64,000 nucleotides of DNA from JAWKTT01 sp041398965. Lineage in GTDB: Bacteria; Planctomycetota; Planctomycetia; Planctomycetales; Planctomycetaceae. The translations under genes and the position numbers were made by a program. The stretch spans positions 62,001 to 126,000 of the forward strand of contig JAWKTT010000015.1 in the NCBI GenBank assembly GCA_041398965.1. Direction: 5' to 3'. Shown one piece after another: positions 46,972-56,351 of the stretch (position 1 is the stretch's first letter; each line of letters opens with the position of its first letter). Under the pieces are notes generated by a model. That model was given only the letters and a program-made list of their open reading frames with translations. It had not been told where the DNA came from and ran no database searches.

Positions 46972-48159
46972 CTATGAGCCGCTGTTCAAAAACTTCCCGA
47001 TCTGACGTTGTGTCGAGGGGGTCTGCCGAATGAAGAGGAGGCCGCCAAGTTCTCGCACTTTTCCCCCCTCGGCTCCCCATGTCGACTTCGGGTCAAGTTC
47101 CTGGACCTCCTTGATAAGCTGAGCCGCCCCACCATGAGAGATGAGTAACTTCGACACGTTGACGATTTGCAGCTCCGCATAGGATTCGTACTCCTCTCGC
47201 GCTGCAATGTAGACGACTTCATCCCGAATCCCCCATTCGAGGTCGGATTCGTGAAGGAGTCGATCCATCAACTCCGACAACGGAGCCTTGTCGACAGTGA
47301 GAGTCACCGGAGTGTCATGATGGACCTCGTGTCGCGAAAGACTGGCGTAGTTGATCCAGTTTGGCACCCGATACTGCTTGGCAATCGCACGGACTGCCGC
47401 GTCGAGTGGTTGTTTCTGGAAGTCGCATGAAGCTTCTTTCGCCAGCAGATTTTTCAGATAGACGTCGGCCTGTTCATGTTGCGTGAGCGGAAAACTTCGC
47501 TTACTGACCGCTCGCCGTACCTGCCGGAGCGCGTCGGCAATGACCTCCTGCCCCGCTCGATGTTGGGTCACAGAAAGCCTGCCCGGTTCAGCAACCAGCG
47601 TCCCCTCTGCCTCGTCGTCATCAGGGGACTTCCAGTGCATCCCCTCGATCCCCTCCGTCACTTCTTGCAGGACTTCGGCAAGTTCCTTGCTATTTCGTCC
47701 GATGGCCCCCAGTGTCAGTAGCGAGTGAGTCTCGGTCCGGAAAGCAGCTTCCATTCGTTCGATGGAAGTGATCGCGAGCCCTTCCTCTTCTATGGTCCAC
47801 GTCAACCCTCGCTCTTCCAATATCAAGGAGAGGAGTGCTCCACCGGTCATTTGGCTGAAACCTGCACTCACCTTCACTCGAGCCGGTGCCCCCACGTCGT
47901 CCAGGCCATCTTCGTCCAGCCGAATCGGGACTCCGATCTTCTTCGACATCTCCGCCATCGCGTCGTCAAATGGCGTTTCCGAGAAGTTCACGTCGATTAT
48001 CTTGTCGACCTTCTCCCACACCTTGTCAGCTGCAACCAGCGACGACATCCCCCCCAGACAAGACCAGGAAAACAACAGAGCAAAGATCGTGAGACGTAAA
48101 GGAACGAGCCCAATATCGCCACTACGGTGCCAGACCGGCTTTAAGTAGAACAGTCGCAT
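46972..48159 (-). CDS. Secreted protein with secretin/STN-like domains, 395 aa
   Basis: AGGAG lies before ATG 48159; the frame upstream (to 48303) has no signal peptide, so this start is preferred. The signal region is LRLTIFALLFSWSCLGGMSS. After it come repeated STN/secretin-short-domain patterns: INFSETPFDDAMAEMSKKIG-like (here DVNFSETPFDDAMAEMS), LLSLILEERGLTWTIEEEGL and the second copy FQKQPLDAAVRAIAKQYRV, DKAPLSELMDRLLHESDLEW. Such domains occur in planctomycete proteins of the outer membrane or secretion apparatus. There is no full secretin channel. Confidence 0.7.
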   Translation of the reverse strand: MRLFYLKPVWHRSGDIGLVPLRLTIFALLFSWSCLGGMSSLVAADKVWEKVDKIIDVNFSETPFDDAMAEMSKKIGVPIRLDEDGLDDVGAPARVKVSAGFSQMTGGALLSLILEERGLTWTIEEEGLAITSIERMEAAFRTETHSLLTLGAIGRNSKELAEVLQEVTEGIEGMHWKSPDDDEAEGTLVAEPGRLSVTQHRAGQEVIADALRQVRRAVSKRSFPLTQHEQADVYLKNLLAKEASCDFQKQPLDAAVRAIAKQYRVPNWINYASLSRHEVHHDTPVTLTVDKAPLSELMDRLLHESDLEWGIRDEVVYIAAREEYESYAELQIVNVSKLLISHGGAAQLIKEVQELDPKSTWGAEGGKVRELGGLLFIRQTPSTQRQIGKFLNSGS

Positions 48160-48317
48160 GTCTTTCACTCCTGACCAAAAATGGAAGGTCGAACAAATTC
48201 GCACTCTTGCCCCGTCGGAGGGACATTCATGTCCACCCCGTCTCCACAGATCCGGATGTTCGTTGTGCGATTTGACGTTCAAACAATGGGGGCATTCTGG
48301 CACTCTCTGTGCATGAT

Positions 48318-49670
48318 TCAGTTTGGCACCTTCGTTGTCGCGAACTGTTCAACAAGCCGACAAAACTGATCTCCACGATCTTCATAGTTTCGGAACCAAT
48401 CGAAACTCGCACATCCCGGCGATAGTAAAATGACGTCTCCCGACCGAGACTGTGATGCCAACCACTGAAACGCCTCTCTCAGCGACTGACTCGAAAACAC
48501 CTTGGCCCCCGGACCATGCTGCTCCCTTCTCTTTTGAAGGTGACATCTCAACTCGTCGGCTGTCTCTCCCATGAGCGCCACGGCAGAGGTTCTCTGATGA
48601 ATCACTTCCGCAAACTGGCGAAGGTCAACTCCCTTGCTCGACCCGCCGGCCAACAACAGAACCGGGCTGTCAAAGGCATTCAACGCGGCGATGGACGCTT
48701 CAGGCGTCGTTGCTTTCGAGTCGTTGAAGAATCGCTTCCCACGATGTTCCCCCACAAACTCCAGACGGTGTCGCAGTCCGCGAAACGACCTGAGACCGGC
48801 CGAGATGTCGTCGGCTGTCACCCCGAGTTTTTCCGCTGCCAGGATTGCCAGCGAGGCATCAATCGCAAAATGTGGACCGACGAGCGGTGTCTCACCGGAT
48901 GCCCGATGCGGTTCGACAACTCGTGAGCATTGGCCCAGCGTCTCCCAGTCTCCCGGTTCTGCTGCCATTCCGTTGAGGATCGCGAAGTCTGCTGGTTTCT
49001 GCCATCGCAAGATTGACTGCTTCGCCCGGCGATAGGCGTCCGTCGTTCTGTGCCAGTCGAGGTGATTCGGCGAGAAGGATGTCACGAGCGCCCCTGCTGG
49101 CGACCATTGAAGTTCGTCCAGATAATGTAGCTGGGCGCTGCTGAGTTCCAAAACAACAACATCATCCGACTGCATTTGTTCCACATCATCTAACAGGCTC
49201 CCGCCGATGTTCCCCCCGAGCCAGCATCTACGAAATCCCGTTGACCTGTGTGATTGCGTGAGAACCGCCGCCAAGAGGGCTGCCGTCGTTGACTTCCCGT
49301 AAGACCCCGTCACTCCGACGATGGTGGCCGGGCAGTTCGCGACAAACAGCGACAACTCCGTCACCACTGGCACCCCATGCTGCCGGGCGATTTCTAGAAA
49401 CCGGTTGCCCGGCAAGACAGCAGGCGAAGCAACGATCAGTTCGGCCGACTCAAAGTCTTCAGGGTAATGTTCTCCCAGCCGAAACCGTGCAATGGCCGCA
49501 TGTTCGAGTTGCTGTATCGATTCGACAAGTGCTTGCTCGGGGGCCAAGTCGGTGACCGTGACGACAGCCCCCCGCCGGGCCAGGAACCGAGCCGCTCCCA
49601 CCCCTCCACCAAATCGCCCAAGCCCCATCAAGGTGACTCGCCGACCAGCAAACTCCCGCAACCAGTCCAT
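48318..49670 (-). CDS. murD: UDP-N-acetylmuramoylalanine--D-glutamate ligase MurD, 450 aa
   Basis: The Mur ligase architecture is complete: N-terminal Rossmann part (RRVTLMGLGRFGGGVGAARF), ATP-binding loop (IVGVTGSYGKSTTAALL), the ELSSAQLH block, SPNHLDWH, and the C-terminal FNDSKATTPEASIAAL and LLLAGGSSKGVDL motifs typical of MurD. It adds D-glutamate to UDP-MurNAc-L-Ala in peptidoglycan synthesis in the cytoplasm. The P-loop carries Ser-Tyr where most family members have Thr-Asn. Other mur genes are not adjacent. Confidence 0.93.
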   Translation of the reverse strand: MDWLREFAGRRVTLMGLGRFGGGVGAARFLARRGAVVTVTDLAPEQALVESIQQLEHAAIARFRLGEHYPEDFESAELIVASPAVLPGNRFLEIARQHGVPVVTELSLFVANCPATIVGVTGSYGKSTTAALLAAVLTQSHRSTGFRRCWLGGNIGGSLLDDVEQMQSDDVVVLELSSAQLHYLDELQWSPAGALVTSFSPNHLDWHRTTDAYRRAKQSILRWQKPADFAILNGMAAEPGDWETLGQCSRVVEPHRASGETPLVGPHFAIDASLAILAAEKLGVTADDISAGLRSFRGLRHRLEFVGEHRGKRFFNDSKATTPEASIAALNAFDSPVLLLAGGSSKGVDLRQFAEVIHQRTSAVALMGETADELRCHLQKRREQHGPGAKVFSSQSLREAFQWLASQSRSGDVILLSPGCASFDWFRNYEDRGDQFCRLVEQFATTKVPN

Positions 49671-49867
49671 ATCTCCCGCTCACCCCTTGCCACGCAATGC
49701 ACATGGACAATCGTCGTAACCCGTCAGGTTTAGCGTCAAACACACCAACGAGGCAGATCATCCCGTGTCACTTCCCCCTGGTCAATGAGTCCTGCGAAAT
49801 GAGACGAAAACTTGCTTGACGAAACGCTGAAGTCGTCCTAACCTTCCACTTCGCTGGCAACCATCCA

Positions 49868-49941
49868 GCACCCGTAGCTCAGTTGGTTAGAGCGCATGCT
49901 TGACATGCATGAGGTCGCAAGTTCGAGTCTTGCCGGGTGCA
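49868..49941 (+). tRNA. tRNA-Val (anticodon GAC)
   Basis: 74-nt cloverleaf: acceptor GCACCCG/CGGGTGC, D-arm GCTC...GAGC, anticodon stem CATGC/GCATG with loop TTGACAT (GAC), T-arm GTTCGAGTC, discriminator A. CCA is not encoded. An integrase remnant starts about 105 bases downstream. Confidence 0.95.
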
Positions 49942-50045
49942 TTGCTTAAACTCTTTCTGAGCCGTCAGTTGCGGCTACCTGCCTCTTCGGCAGTGCAGTG
50001 AATCACTACCACGAATCTACCACGATTCAAGGTAAAGGTGCTGCA

Positions 50046-50180
50046 ATGTCGCGAAGAATCAGTGTGCCCCGTTACACGCTCCACAAGTCGACCGGACAAG
50101 CTCGCGTCCGAGTTTCCGGAAGCGTTCATTTCCTCGGGACGACTCACTCGGCAGAGTCCGAGCAACGGCACGCCGCAATC
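50046..50180 (+). pseudogene. Integrase N-terminal fragment after tRNA-Val
   Basis: The frame starts MSRRISVPRYTLHKSTGQAR and continues VRVSGSVHFLGTTHSAESEQ, matching the first 45 residues of planctomycete tRNA-adjacent integrases. It then joins unrelated sequence, so the catalytic region is gone. It marks the right toxin array as an island at tRNA-Val. Confidence 0.6.
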
Positions 50181-50259
50181 CATTCGGAAAAAAACCGCAA
50201 AATCTGTCACCGATCCTTGGCGGGACGCAAGCGCACCGCATGCTCGGTCTCGATGGGAC

Positions 50260-50760
50260 ATCAGCGGAATGGTTGATCCCAATGTCGCAAGTCATCATGA
50301 AAAAGCCTGCCCCAAATGGATAAACCTGGCCACGTGCAGCCGTTGCGTTAAGGAAAACGGGACCATCCAGGACAAATGGGAAGTGAACTACGTGCTGTGG
50401 GGATTGCAGATGGCGTGGTGCGGGTAACACAAAACATTGGCGCAGGACATAGCGAAAGCATACAGCGCTGGGAAAGATTGTTATCGCCACACAAAGCGTA
50501 AGGACTACGAGATATTCGAGCCAGAGCGGCAGTACAATGACAATGTCCATCATTCGATTGCAGCAGGAGGGGATTGGTATCATGGGAAGATGCTTGTCGA
50601 CCCTATGCCTAAAAAGGACAATGACTGTGTGACGAAACACTGCTGCCTATGCGACGGCAAACTCCTTGCCGAGTCATTTAGCGACACACTTTTCATCACA
50701 CTTCGAGAGTATGGGAAAGGTATTGGCGGACCGCCAGAGGGCCGCTTCGGTCCGGAATAA
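50260..50760 (+). pseudogene. Rhs-type toxin C-terminal remnant with in-frame stop
   Basis: A Cys-rich frame (ACPKWINLATCSRCVKENG, then after TAA at 50425-50427 the same frame continues AQDIAKAYSAGKDCYRHTKR and HSIAAGGDWYHGKMLVDP) ends at 50760. It lacks any upstream Rhs core. The protein resembles toxin C-termini of Rhs/polymorphic systems only in composition. The fold is not recognised. Confidence 0.4.
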
Positions 50761-50869
50761 CCACTCGTGACTGCCACCGACTTCAACGAACCAGTGATGT
50801 TTGATTACATCGTTGGCTCGCAATTCAATCGCCTCCATTCCCTATCTTTATTGTGAACGTGCTACGAAA

Positions 50870-51442
50870 ATGAACCGTGATCCTCTGCCTTCAAGAACCG
50901 CTGAAATTCCGCCGAGGAAGCGTTTCGGGGTTGCCGGGTTAGTTCTGCTGGGATGGTTGGCAGTGATAGGCTACCTGACTATTCCAGCCTTACGGTCGGA
51001 GTATTTTTATCATTCGGCTGAGAGCAATGGCGTAGAATTGACGTGCAACGGTCGAGGGCCACGGTTTCTCGGAATGTGCGACGTCCAACATGCCGCGTGT
51101 GATTCACGAACCAATCAAGCCGGTTGGGAGGCACTCATCGCGATGGTCACTCGTCGCCAGCTGAATCAAATCACACTGAAGGGACGCTGGGTGACGGACG
51201 ACAAAATTCAGGAGCTATGCAACGCTGGAGGAGTTCAATGGCTGTTTCTCGACGGAACGTCGATTACTGAAGCCGGAACAGAGCACTTTCGGAAATGCGA
51301 CGTGCTTCAAGTGGGCTTTGGCAACGACCACGTTTCGGACGGCATCATTAAATCAATCGTGAACACCCCACATGTGGGGTCAATTCTATTGAGTTACAGT
51401 AAAAACGATCCAATGGCGATTCAGGAACTGGTGGCTCGGTGA
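50870..51442 (+). CDS. Membrane protein, possible immunity protein, 190 aa
   Basis: ATG 50870 starts MNRDPLPSRTAEIPPRKRFG, followed by one transmembrane segment (VAGLVLLGWLAVIGYLTIP). The outer part has LRR-like strands (LNQITLKGRWVTDDKIQEL, VQWLFLDGTSITEAGTEHF, VGSILLSYS) and resembles the LRR immunity candidates in the other modules. It follows the dead toxin remnant and so could be its immunity gene. The ribosome site is weak. Confidence 0.5.
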   Translation: MNRDPLPSRTAEIPPRKRFGVAGLVLLGWLAVIGYLTIPALRSEYFYHSAESNGVELTCNGRGPRFLGMCDVQHAACDSRTNQAGWEALIAMVTRRQLNQITLKGRWVTDDKIQELCNAGGVQWLFLDGTSITEAGTEHFRKCDVLQVGFGNDHVSDGIIKSIVNTPHVGSILLSYSKNDPMAIQELVAR

Positions 51443-51613
51443 CCTGAATTAACGATCATCTGGACGAAATGAGGGCCGAAACGATCGGTTCTCATTCGAT
51501 CCCCGTATCGGCTCGCGCCACGACCGAAGCAGGTTTCGTTCGATCCCGTAGGCGCTCGCGTTTTGATGAACGAACTCCCGTAAGTTAGTCGGAGGAGGTC
51601 GGCGAGTGTTGCT

Positions 51614-51970
51614 ACGAAAATAAACTGATTCTCACGGAACTCCCCTCGTCAGTGCGCGTCACTGCCGTGTATAATCCCGATGGTCTTCGCATCCGTAAGG
51701 AGTCGTAAACATGCCTGTTACCAATTACATCTGGGACCCAGTCACCGATGCGTACTTGATGGAGCAGGACGAGAACGGGGCGACGACGGTCGTCTACACC
51801 CAAGAACCGGTCCCCTACGGCAACCTCATCAGCCAGCGTCAGACCGACCCCGCGACAAACGAGTCGCACACCTACTACCACCACTACGACGCCCTCGGCT
51901 CCACCCGCGAACTGACCGACGCCTCCGAGAACATCGTCAGCACCAACCTCTACGACGCCTGGGGCGTCAA
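51614..51970 (+). repeat. Rhs-core homology segment, copy 1
   Basis: 357 bp aligning without gaps to 54644-55000. It encodes the end of an Rhs repeat region: NPDGLRIRKES, then TAA and ATG, then NYIWDPVTDAYLMEQDENGA and HYDALGSTRELTD. Downstream of it the two loci encode different sequences. Confidence 0.92.
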
Positions 51971-52716
51971 CAAAGCCCAAACCGGCACAATAGAAAACCC
52001 CTTCGGCTGGCACGGTAACAACGGGTACTACCACGAACCAGAAACGAATCCTCAATACGTCAGAGCGAGAACATACACTCCCAGAACTGGCAGATGGGCA
52101 TCACCCGATCCGATCCTCTTTGCAGATGGGGGAAATCTTTACGCCGCCTACTTTGTCCCGGGTGCTGTTGATCCAACTGGGAATTATGTGATTGAACTTA
52201 CCTCTTCGGGTTGCTTCGATTACTGCACCGCACAGGGTGGAACTGCAGAGTACTGCAACAGCTTGTGTAACATACGGCCAGTTACCCGGGGGCGCTCATC
52301 CCGACCTTGCTTATTGGGGGCAAGAGGTGGATCGATGGAATCCAGTTAATGGGGGATCACAGACTTTCGTGCTCCCTGAGGAAACTGACAAAACGGATCG
52401 ATGCCAGTGCCTCGATGGTAGGTATTATTTTCATAAAGAAGGAAGCAAAACAATTTCTATTGTTCGGCCAACCGTCAACGGCAATGTATCTGGGATTGGC
52501 GTCACTTCTGTCGATTGCAGTCTAGGGGAGCATGCCATTCTCAAATACAAGGGATTATGCTATGATGTAACAAACTCTTGCGGCTGCGAAAGCGAATGCT
52601 TCGTGTACACGACCTGGAAGTGTAGAATACGACCAAAAAGCACAACTGCCAGGCCTTGGCAAGCCGACACGGACTGGGTAGTAGCTGTAAATCATCATAG
52701 GTCGAAATGCAAGTGA
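51711..52716 (+). pseudogene. Rhs-core toxin module, frameshifted
   Basis: ATG 51711 with AGGAG upstream starts MPVTNYIWDPVTDAYLMEQD, an Rhs YD-repeat end, followed by the core motif YVRARTYTPRTGRWASPDPI and a toxin domain. The frame ends at 52349 but matching Cys-rich sequence (DKTDRCQCLDGRYYFHKEGS, GLCYDVTNSCGCESECF) continues in a second frame to 52716, so a frameshift lies near 52270-52300. The toxin family is not recognised. The stop is 20 bases before the next gene. Confidence 0.65.
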
Positions 52717-52736
52717 CATTATCACTCGAGGTGAAC

Positions 52737-53741
52737 ATGAGAAGTCGTGGTTATATCTTAGCGATGTTTTTATTGACTCCGGTGCTGCAATCCTGCCAGT
52801 GTAATGCTAACGACGATCCCGCTGTGCATCTGTATCTCTCAGATACTGAAGAGAAGCTTTATGCGAAACTCCAAGAGACTGTTGCAAGTTCGGAAGCTCG
52901 TTTCGTTCAATCCATAATGTTTGATCATATCCAGCTCACCGACCGAGTTGCCTCAATGCTACCAAAGCTCTCTGGTCTGCAGGTATTGGAGATTGGAGGG
53001 GGTGGAGGATCTGCTGAGACGTTTGTTGAGAAAGGCGCTTATCAACACTTGGCAGAGTGTTCTAGCCTACGTTCACTGAAATTAATTGAGTATGTTGAAC
53101 AGCCATATCTCGACGGTGTCGAGACGCCAATCACATTTGTTGAGAAAATGTCCGCACTCGACAATCTCGAACTCGACCTGCCAGTCAACGAGGAAGGTAT
53201 GGCTTCGATAGCACGAATTTCAAAGCTGAAGTCGATTCTATTTCGAAAGGAGTCCACTGACACGTCCGGGCAGGCTTGGTACAATCTTGTTCACAAAGAG
53301 TCATCGCAAGAATTAGTTATGGATGGTTTTCAAGAAGACTTGTCGATTAAGAATGTTTTTAAGGATCCGTCTAATATATCGATTAAACAGTTGTCCCTGC
53401 TGGACACTTACCAGAGACGGAAGTGGAGTAGTGAAGATGTTGATGCAATCGCCGCGATCAAGTGTCTCGAATCACTTCAGGTTGGCACGATTGAAGCCTC
53501 AGATATCGCGCTGCTGTCGCCTCTGAAGTGTCTTAAGGAATTAGATGTTCGTGCAAAGGGTTCTGTTTCCCAGCTTGGAGTCGTACGGTCCTCGCAGTCG
53601 TTGCAAAAGCTCACGCTCGTTTGCGACTCGTTCGACGCCCACAAGGATCTAGTTGGTCACCCGTCTCTGTCTGAGGTAGAAATAAACGGGCGCCAATGGA
53701 TCCGGTCAGAGACCGGAGAATTCAACGTGGCCGAAGAGTGA
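52737..53741 (+). CDS. Leucine-rich-repeat lipoprotein, immunity candidate, 334 aa
   Basis: ATG 52737 follows GAGGTGAAC. The signal region ends LLTPVLQSCQCN (lipobox Cys). The mature protein has LRR-type strands (LSGLQVLEIGGGGGSAETF, CSSLRSLKLIEYVEQPYLD, MSALDNLELDLPV, IKCLESLQVGTIEASDIALL, LKCLKELDVRAKGSVSQLG). It follows the Rhs toxin module and is probably its immunity protein in the envelope. This function is inference from position. Confidence 0.6.
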   Translation: MRSRGYILAMFLLTPVLQSCQCNANDDPAVHLYLSDTEEKLYAKLQETVASSEARFVQSIMFDHIQLTDRVASMLPKLSGLQVLEIGGGGGSAETFVEKGAYQHLAECSSLRSLKLIEYVEQPYLDGVETPITFVEKMSALDNLELDLPVNEEGMASIARISKLKSILFRKESTDTSGQAWYNLVHKESSQELVMDGFQEDLSIKNVFKDPSNISIKQLSLLDTYQRRKWSSEDVDAIAAIKCLESLQVGTIEASDIALLSPLKCLKELDVRAKGSVSQLGVVRSSQSLQKLTLVCDSFDAHKDLVGHPSLSEVEINGRQWIRSETGEFNVAEE

Positions 53742-53750
53742 TGACGGTCA

Positions 53751-54120
53751 ATGCACTCGTGCTTCGAGCTAAGCAGAGCTATGAAGCGGCCAGTCAGTCG
53801 ACCGCCGAAGACCGTAGTGGGAAGTCAATTTTACTTCTCATTTCGCATCACCGGAACCTGCACAGGGTGTAGTAAGTATATTTGGGAGGTTAAGGAACGG
53901 TGGCAGAAGATCGCTGCATGTATCAATCGAGTACTAGGCGGGACAGGGAAGGCGGTTAGTTTACTGAACGGAAAGAAGATTCCCCTTGGTGGCGCGACCT
54001 ACACTCATGACTTTGGCGGCGGCTTCGAGTCTGCCCCAGCGTGGCCTGGAGCAACGATGCTCTCGGAATTCTCAATTTTACCAACCGTCAGTCAGAAAGT
54101 GCTTGTTTGTAAGATTTCTC
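53751..54120 (+). pseudogene. Toxin C-terminal remnant without Rhs core
   Basis: The frame contains FYFSFRITGTCTGCSKYIWE, VKERWQKIAACINRVLGGTG and LNGKKIPLGGATYTHDFGGG, in a style like the toxin ends of the other modules. There is no start codon and no core upstream; it ends close to the next gene. A weak annotation. Confidence 0.35.
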
Positions 54121-54594
54121 ATGCAGATACTTTCAAATATTTTAGTATTAGTAGTGTATGCAATTGCATTCTTTGGGGTGGTCTTTGTCTTCATTGTGCC
54201 GAGTCGAACCGAAACGCCGCTCGCGATACTTCTTTGGTTGCACTGGTTTCGAATGGCAATGCTGATTCTCTTTGTGTGTTCCTTCACATACCTGTGTATA
54301 TTCCTGACCGCTCGGCTTAAAATGGATTCCGAGTGGCTTTTGTTGGTGGCAACTCCGATACTCTTCCTGGCACATTATTTAATATGTTCGCTCATGTTTC
54401 AAGTACGCTTTGCAATCGTTATGTGCCGTAGAGTGTGGCGAGCGACGCAAACGTTCACCCACGAGGAGTTGCAGCAAGTCCGAATGAATGTTTCGAAGTG
54501 GTGTTGGTTGCACCGTGCAGTGGCGGTGATTTACGGCACCGACTTCTCCGAGATTATTCGCGATGTCGAAGAGCAAAATCATGGAAACTCCTAG
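54121..54594 (+). CDS. Multi-pass membrane protein, immunity candidate, 157 aa
   Basis: ATG 54121 starts MQILSNILVLVVYAIAFFGV. Three or four transmembrane segments are visible (FGVVFVFIVP, LLWLHWFRMAMLILFVCSFT, WLLLVATPILFLAHYLICSL). The C-terminus is soluble. Membrane-anchored immunity proteins for pore-forming or envelope toxins have this look. Base composition is lower in GC than neighbouring core genes, a sign of transfer. Confidence 0.5.
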   Translation: MQILSNILVLVVYAIAFFGVVFVFIVPSRTETPLAILLWLHWFRMAMLILFVCSFTYLCIFLTARLKMDSEWLLLVATPILFLAHYLICSLMFQVRFAIVMCRRVWRATQTFTHEELQQVRMNVSKWCWLHRAVAVIYGTDFSEIIRDVEEQNHGNS

Positions 54595-54643
54595 AGTGGA
54601 GAAAGCAATCCGAGATGCGATTCAGCGACGCACGTCTGGGATT

Positions 54644-55000
54644 ACGAGAACAAACTGATTCTGACGGAACTCCCCTCGTCGGAGCGCGTTACTGCCGTGT
54701 ATAATCCCGATGGTCTTCGCATCCGTAAGGAGTCGTAAACATGCCTGTTACCAATTACATCTGGGACCCCGTCACCGATGCTTATCTGATGGAGCAGGAC
54801 GAGAACGGGGCGACGACTGCCGTCTACACCCAAGAACCGGTCCCCTACGGCAACCTCATCAGCCAGCGTCAAACCGACCCCGCGACAAACGAGTCGCACA
54901 CCTACTACCACCACTACGACGCCCTCGGCTCCACCCGCGCACTGACCGACGAGCACGAAACCATCGTCAGCACCAACCTCTACGACGCCTGGGGCGTCAA
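54644..55000 (+). repeat. Rhs-core homology segment, copy 2
   Basis: Near-identical to 51614-51970, offset exactly 3030 bases, with the same TAA-AC-ATG arrangement. Confidence 0.92.
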
Positions 55001-55823
55001 CGTCGCGTCGACCGGCACCATCAAGAACCCGTTCCTCTTCACCGGCAACCTCGGCTACTACTGGGACGAAGAACTCAGCTCCCACTACATCCGCGCGAGG
55101 AACTATGCTGCCATTCATGGGCGATGGATGTCGCAAGACCCGTTTCATTTCATTCATGGTGCCAACCTCTATCTTGCCGGCATGGTACCAATGTTGACTG
55201 ACCCAAGCGGCGCACAGCCGGAGTCCTCAAAGCGTGGAGGCCCAGGAGGTACCGGAGTTGTAACAATCAAAAAGTGCAAATACAAAGTGTGTACTACCGC
55301 TGTAGCTGGTGGACTAGGCGGGCACTCATTTATTTGGGTCGATGGAACCGCGTTTCGAGCCGGGCCATCGAAGAATGGCGCATCGTCAGGTACTCCAGAA
55401 GAGGAGCTTCCCAAAGATCCAAAATGTGACTGCGAGAATTGGAAAAGTGGAAGAGTCGTTGGCCATGTTGGGCCATTCGAAGAAGGTCACATTGATTACA
55501 AGAAGGGCAAGCCCGGTGGTTTTGATAAATGTGCGGACGTCATTACAAACGACCACTCCTGCGACGATCTTGTAATGTGCTTGAGGGATGTGTTCACCAG
55601 TTTATCGGGATGCTGTATCGAGTACGCAGCCTTTCCAGACAAAAAAATCAAAGTCGACGGAAACTGCAACTCTGCCGTGGTTTGGGCGTTAATGCTATGC
55701 ACAGGCCGCGAGCGCGAACTCGCCAAAAGGTTGTTCCCATCAGATTTCAGGCTAGAACCGGGCCAAGACGAGCCAATTCCCGATTGTATACGAGACGCAT
55801 TGCCGGGGAAGGCAAAGCTGTGA
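54741..55823 (+). CDS. Rhs-core fragment fused to putative papain/NlpC-like toxin, 360 aa
   Basis: Starts at ATG 54741 with AGGAG upstream. The Rhs core end is complete (HYDALGSTRALTDEHE, YIRARNYAAIHGRWMSQDPF, NLYLAGMVPMLTDPSG). The toxin part (from about 155) has GGHSFIWVDGTAFRAG, with a His, and DGNCNSAVVWALMLCTGRE, with a Cys, the order of residues seen in some circularly permuted papain-like toxins; that is only a suggestion. It lacks the long N-terminal Rhs shell and secretion domains. An uninterrupted frame with its own start may be translated. Confidence 0.65.
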   Translation: MPVTNYIWDPVTDAYLMEQDENGATTAVYTQEPVPYGNLISQRQTDPATNESHTYYHHYDALGSTRALTDEHETIVSTNLYDAWGVNVASTGTIKNPFLFTGNLGYYWDEELSSHYIRARNYAAIHGRWMSQDPFHFIHGANLYLAGMVPMLTDPSGAQPESSKRGGPGGTGVVTIKKCKYKVCTTAVAGGLGGHSFIWVDGTAFRAGPSKNGASSGTPEEELPKDPKCDCENWKSGRVVGHVGPFEEGHIDYKKGKPGGFDKCADVITNDHSCDDLVMCLRDVFTSLSGCCIEYAAFPDKKIKVDGNCNSAVVWALMLCTGRERELAKRLFPSDFRLEPGQDEPIPDCIRDALPGKAKL

Positions 55824-55873
55824 CTGTCCATTTAAACCAATCAGAACATTCATTCACGAATATCGGCTCCTCC

Positions 55874-56281
55874 ATGTCGCAATTGATTCGATTGGTTATC
55901 AACGCATTTCAGGCAGCGCTACTGTGCGTGTGTGTCGGGTGCCAGTCCACCTCATTGGATGAGAGTCGGCCTACCTTAACGCAACGGAGTTATAGTGCGA
56001 ATCCGTGGGCCTTAGTGCCACCAGGATCAACGGCAGAGTTTGCATTAGAGGTCATGAAAAAGGAGGGCTACGAATCGTCTCTAAGTCGGAACCAGTTGCT
56101 GACGATTCAGCAACCCGGCAAGGGTCCCAACCACCTTCTGGAGATCGGGCGCCGCGACTTCGTCTCGTGTACTTATATCTTCCCCACTCGGTTATCGGAC
56201 GGACTTGCTCGTCACATCGTTCATTTCGTGCTCGATGAGAACGACCTTGTCGTTGAAACCTATGAGATTTATGACCGTTAA
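55874..56281 (+). CDS. Small lipoprotein, immunity candidate, 135 aa
   Basis: ATG 55874 starts MSQLIRLVINAFQAALLCVC and VGCQSTS gives a lipobox (Cys22 or nearby). The mature part is alpha/beta (AEFALEVMKKEGYESSLSRN, LTIQQPGKGPNHLLEIG). It begins 50 bases after the Rhs toxin's stop. No family is recognised; position makes it the immunity candidate. The upstream bases have no clear Shine-Dalgarno. Confidence 0.5.
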   Translation: MSQLIRLVINAFQAALLCVCVGCQSTSLDESRPTLTQRSYSANPWALVPPGSTAEFALEVMKKEGYESSLSRNQLLTIQQPGKGPNHLLEIGRRDFVSCTYIFPTRLSDGLARHIVHFVLDENDLVVETYEIYDR

Positions 56282-56351
56282 TGTGAGTTGATGTCGTTTT
56301 CCGTGTCCTCTGAAGGACAACGACGTCCGGCGGATCATGCGTGACTAAACT

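Noticed and set aside
54642..55157. Val/Gly-rich minus-strand frame, also seen at 51612-52055
   Set aside because: Shadow of the Rhs-core segment; present twice only because the Rhs DNA is duplicated.
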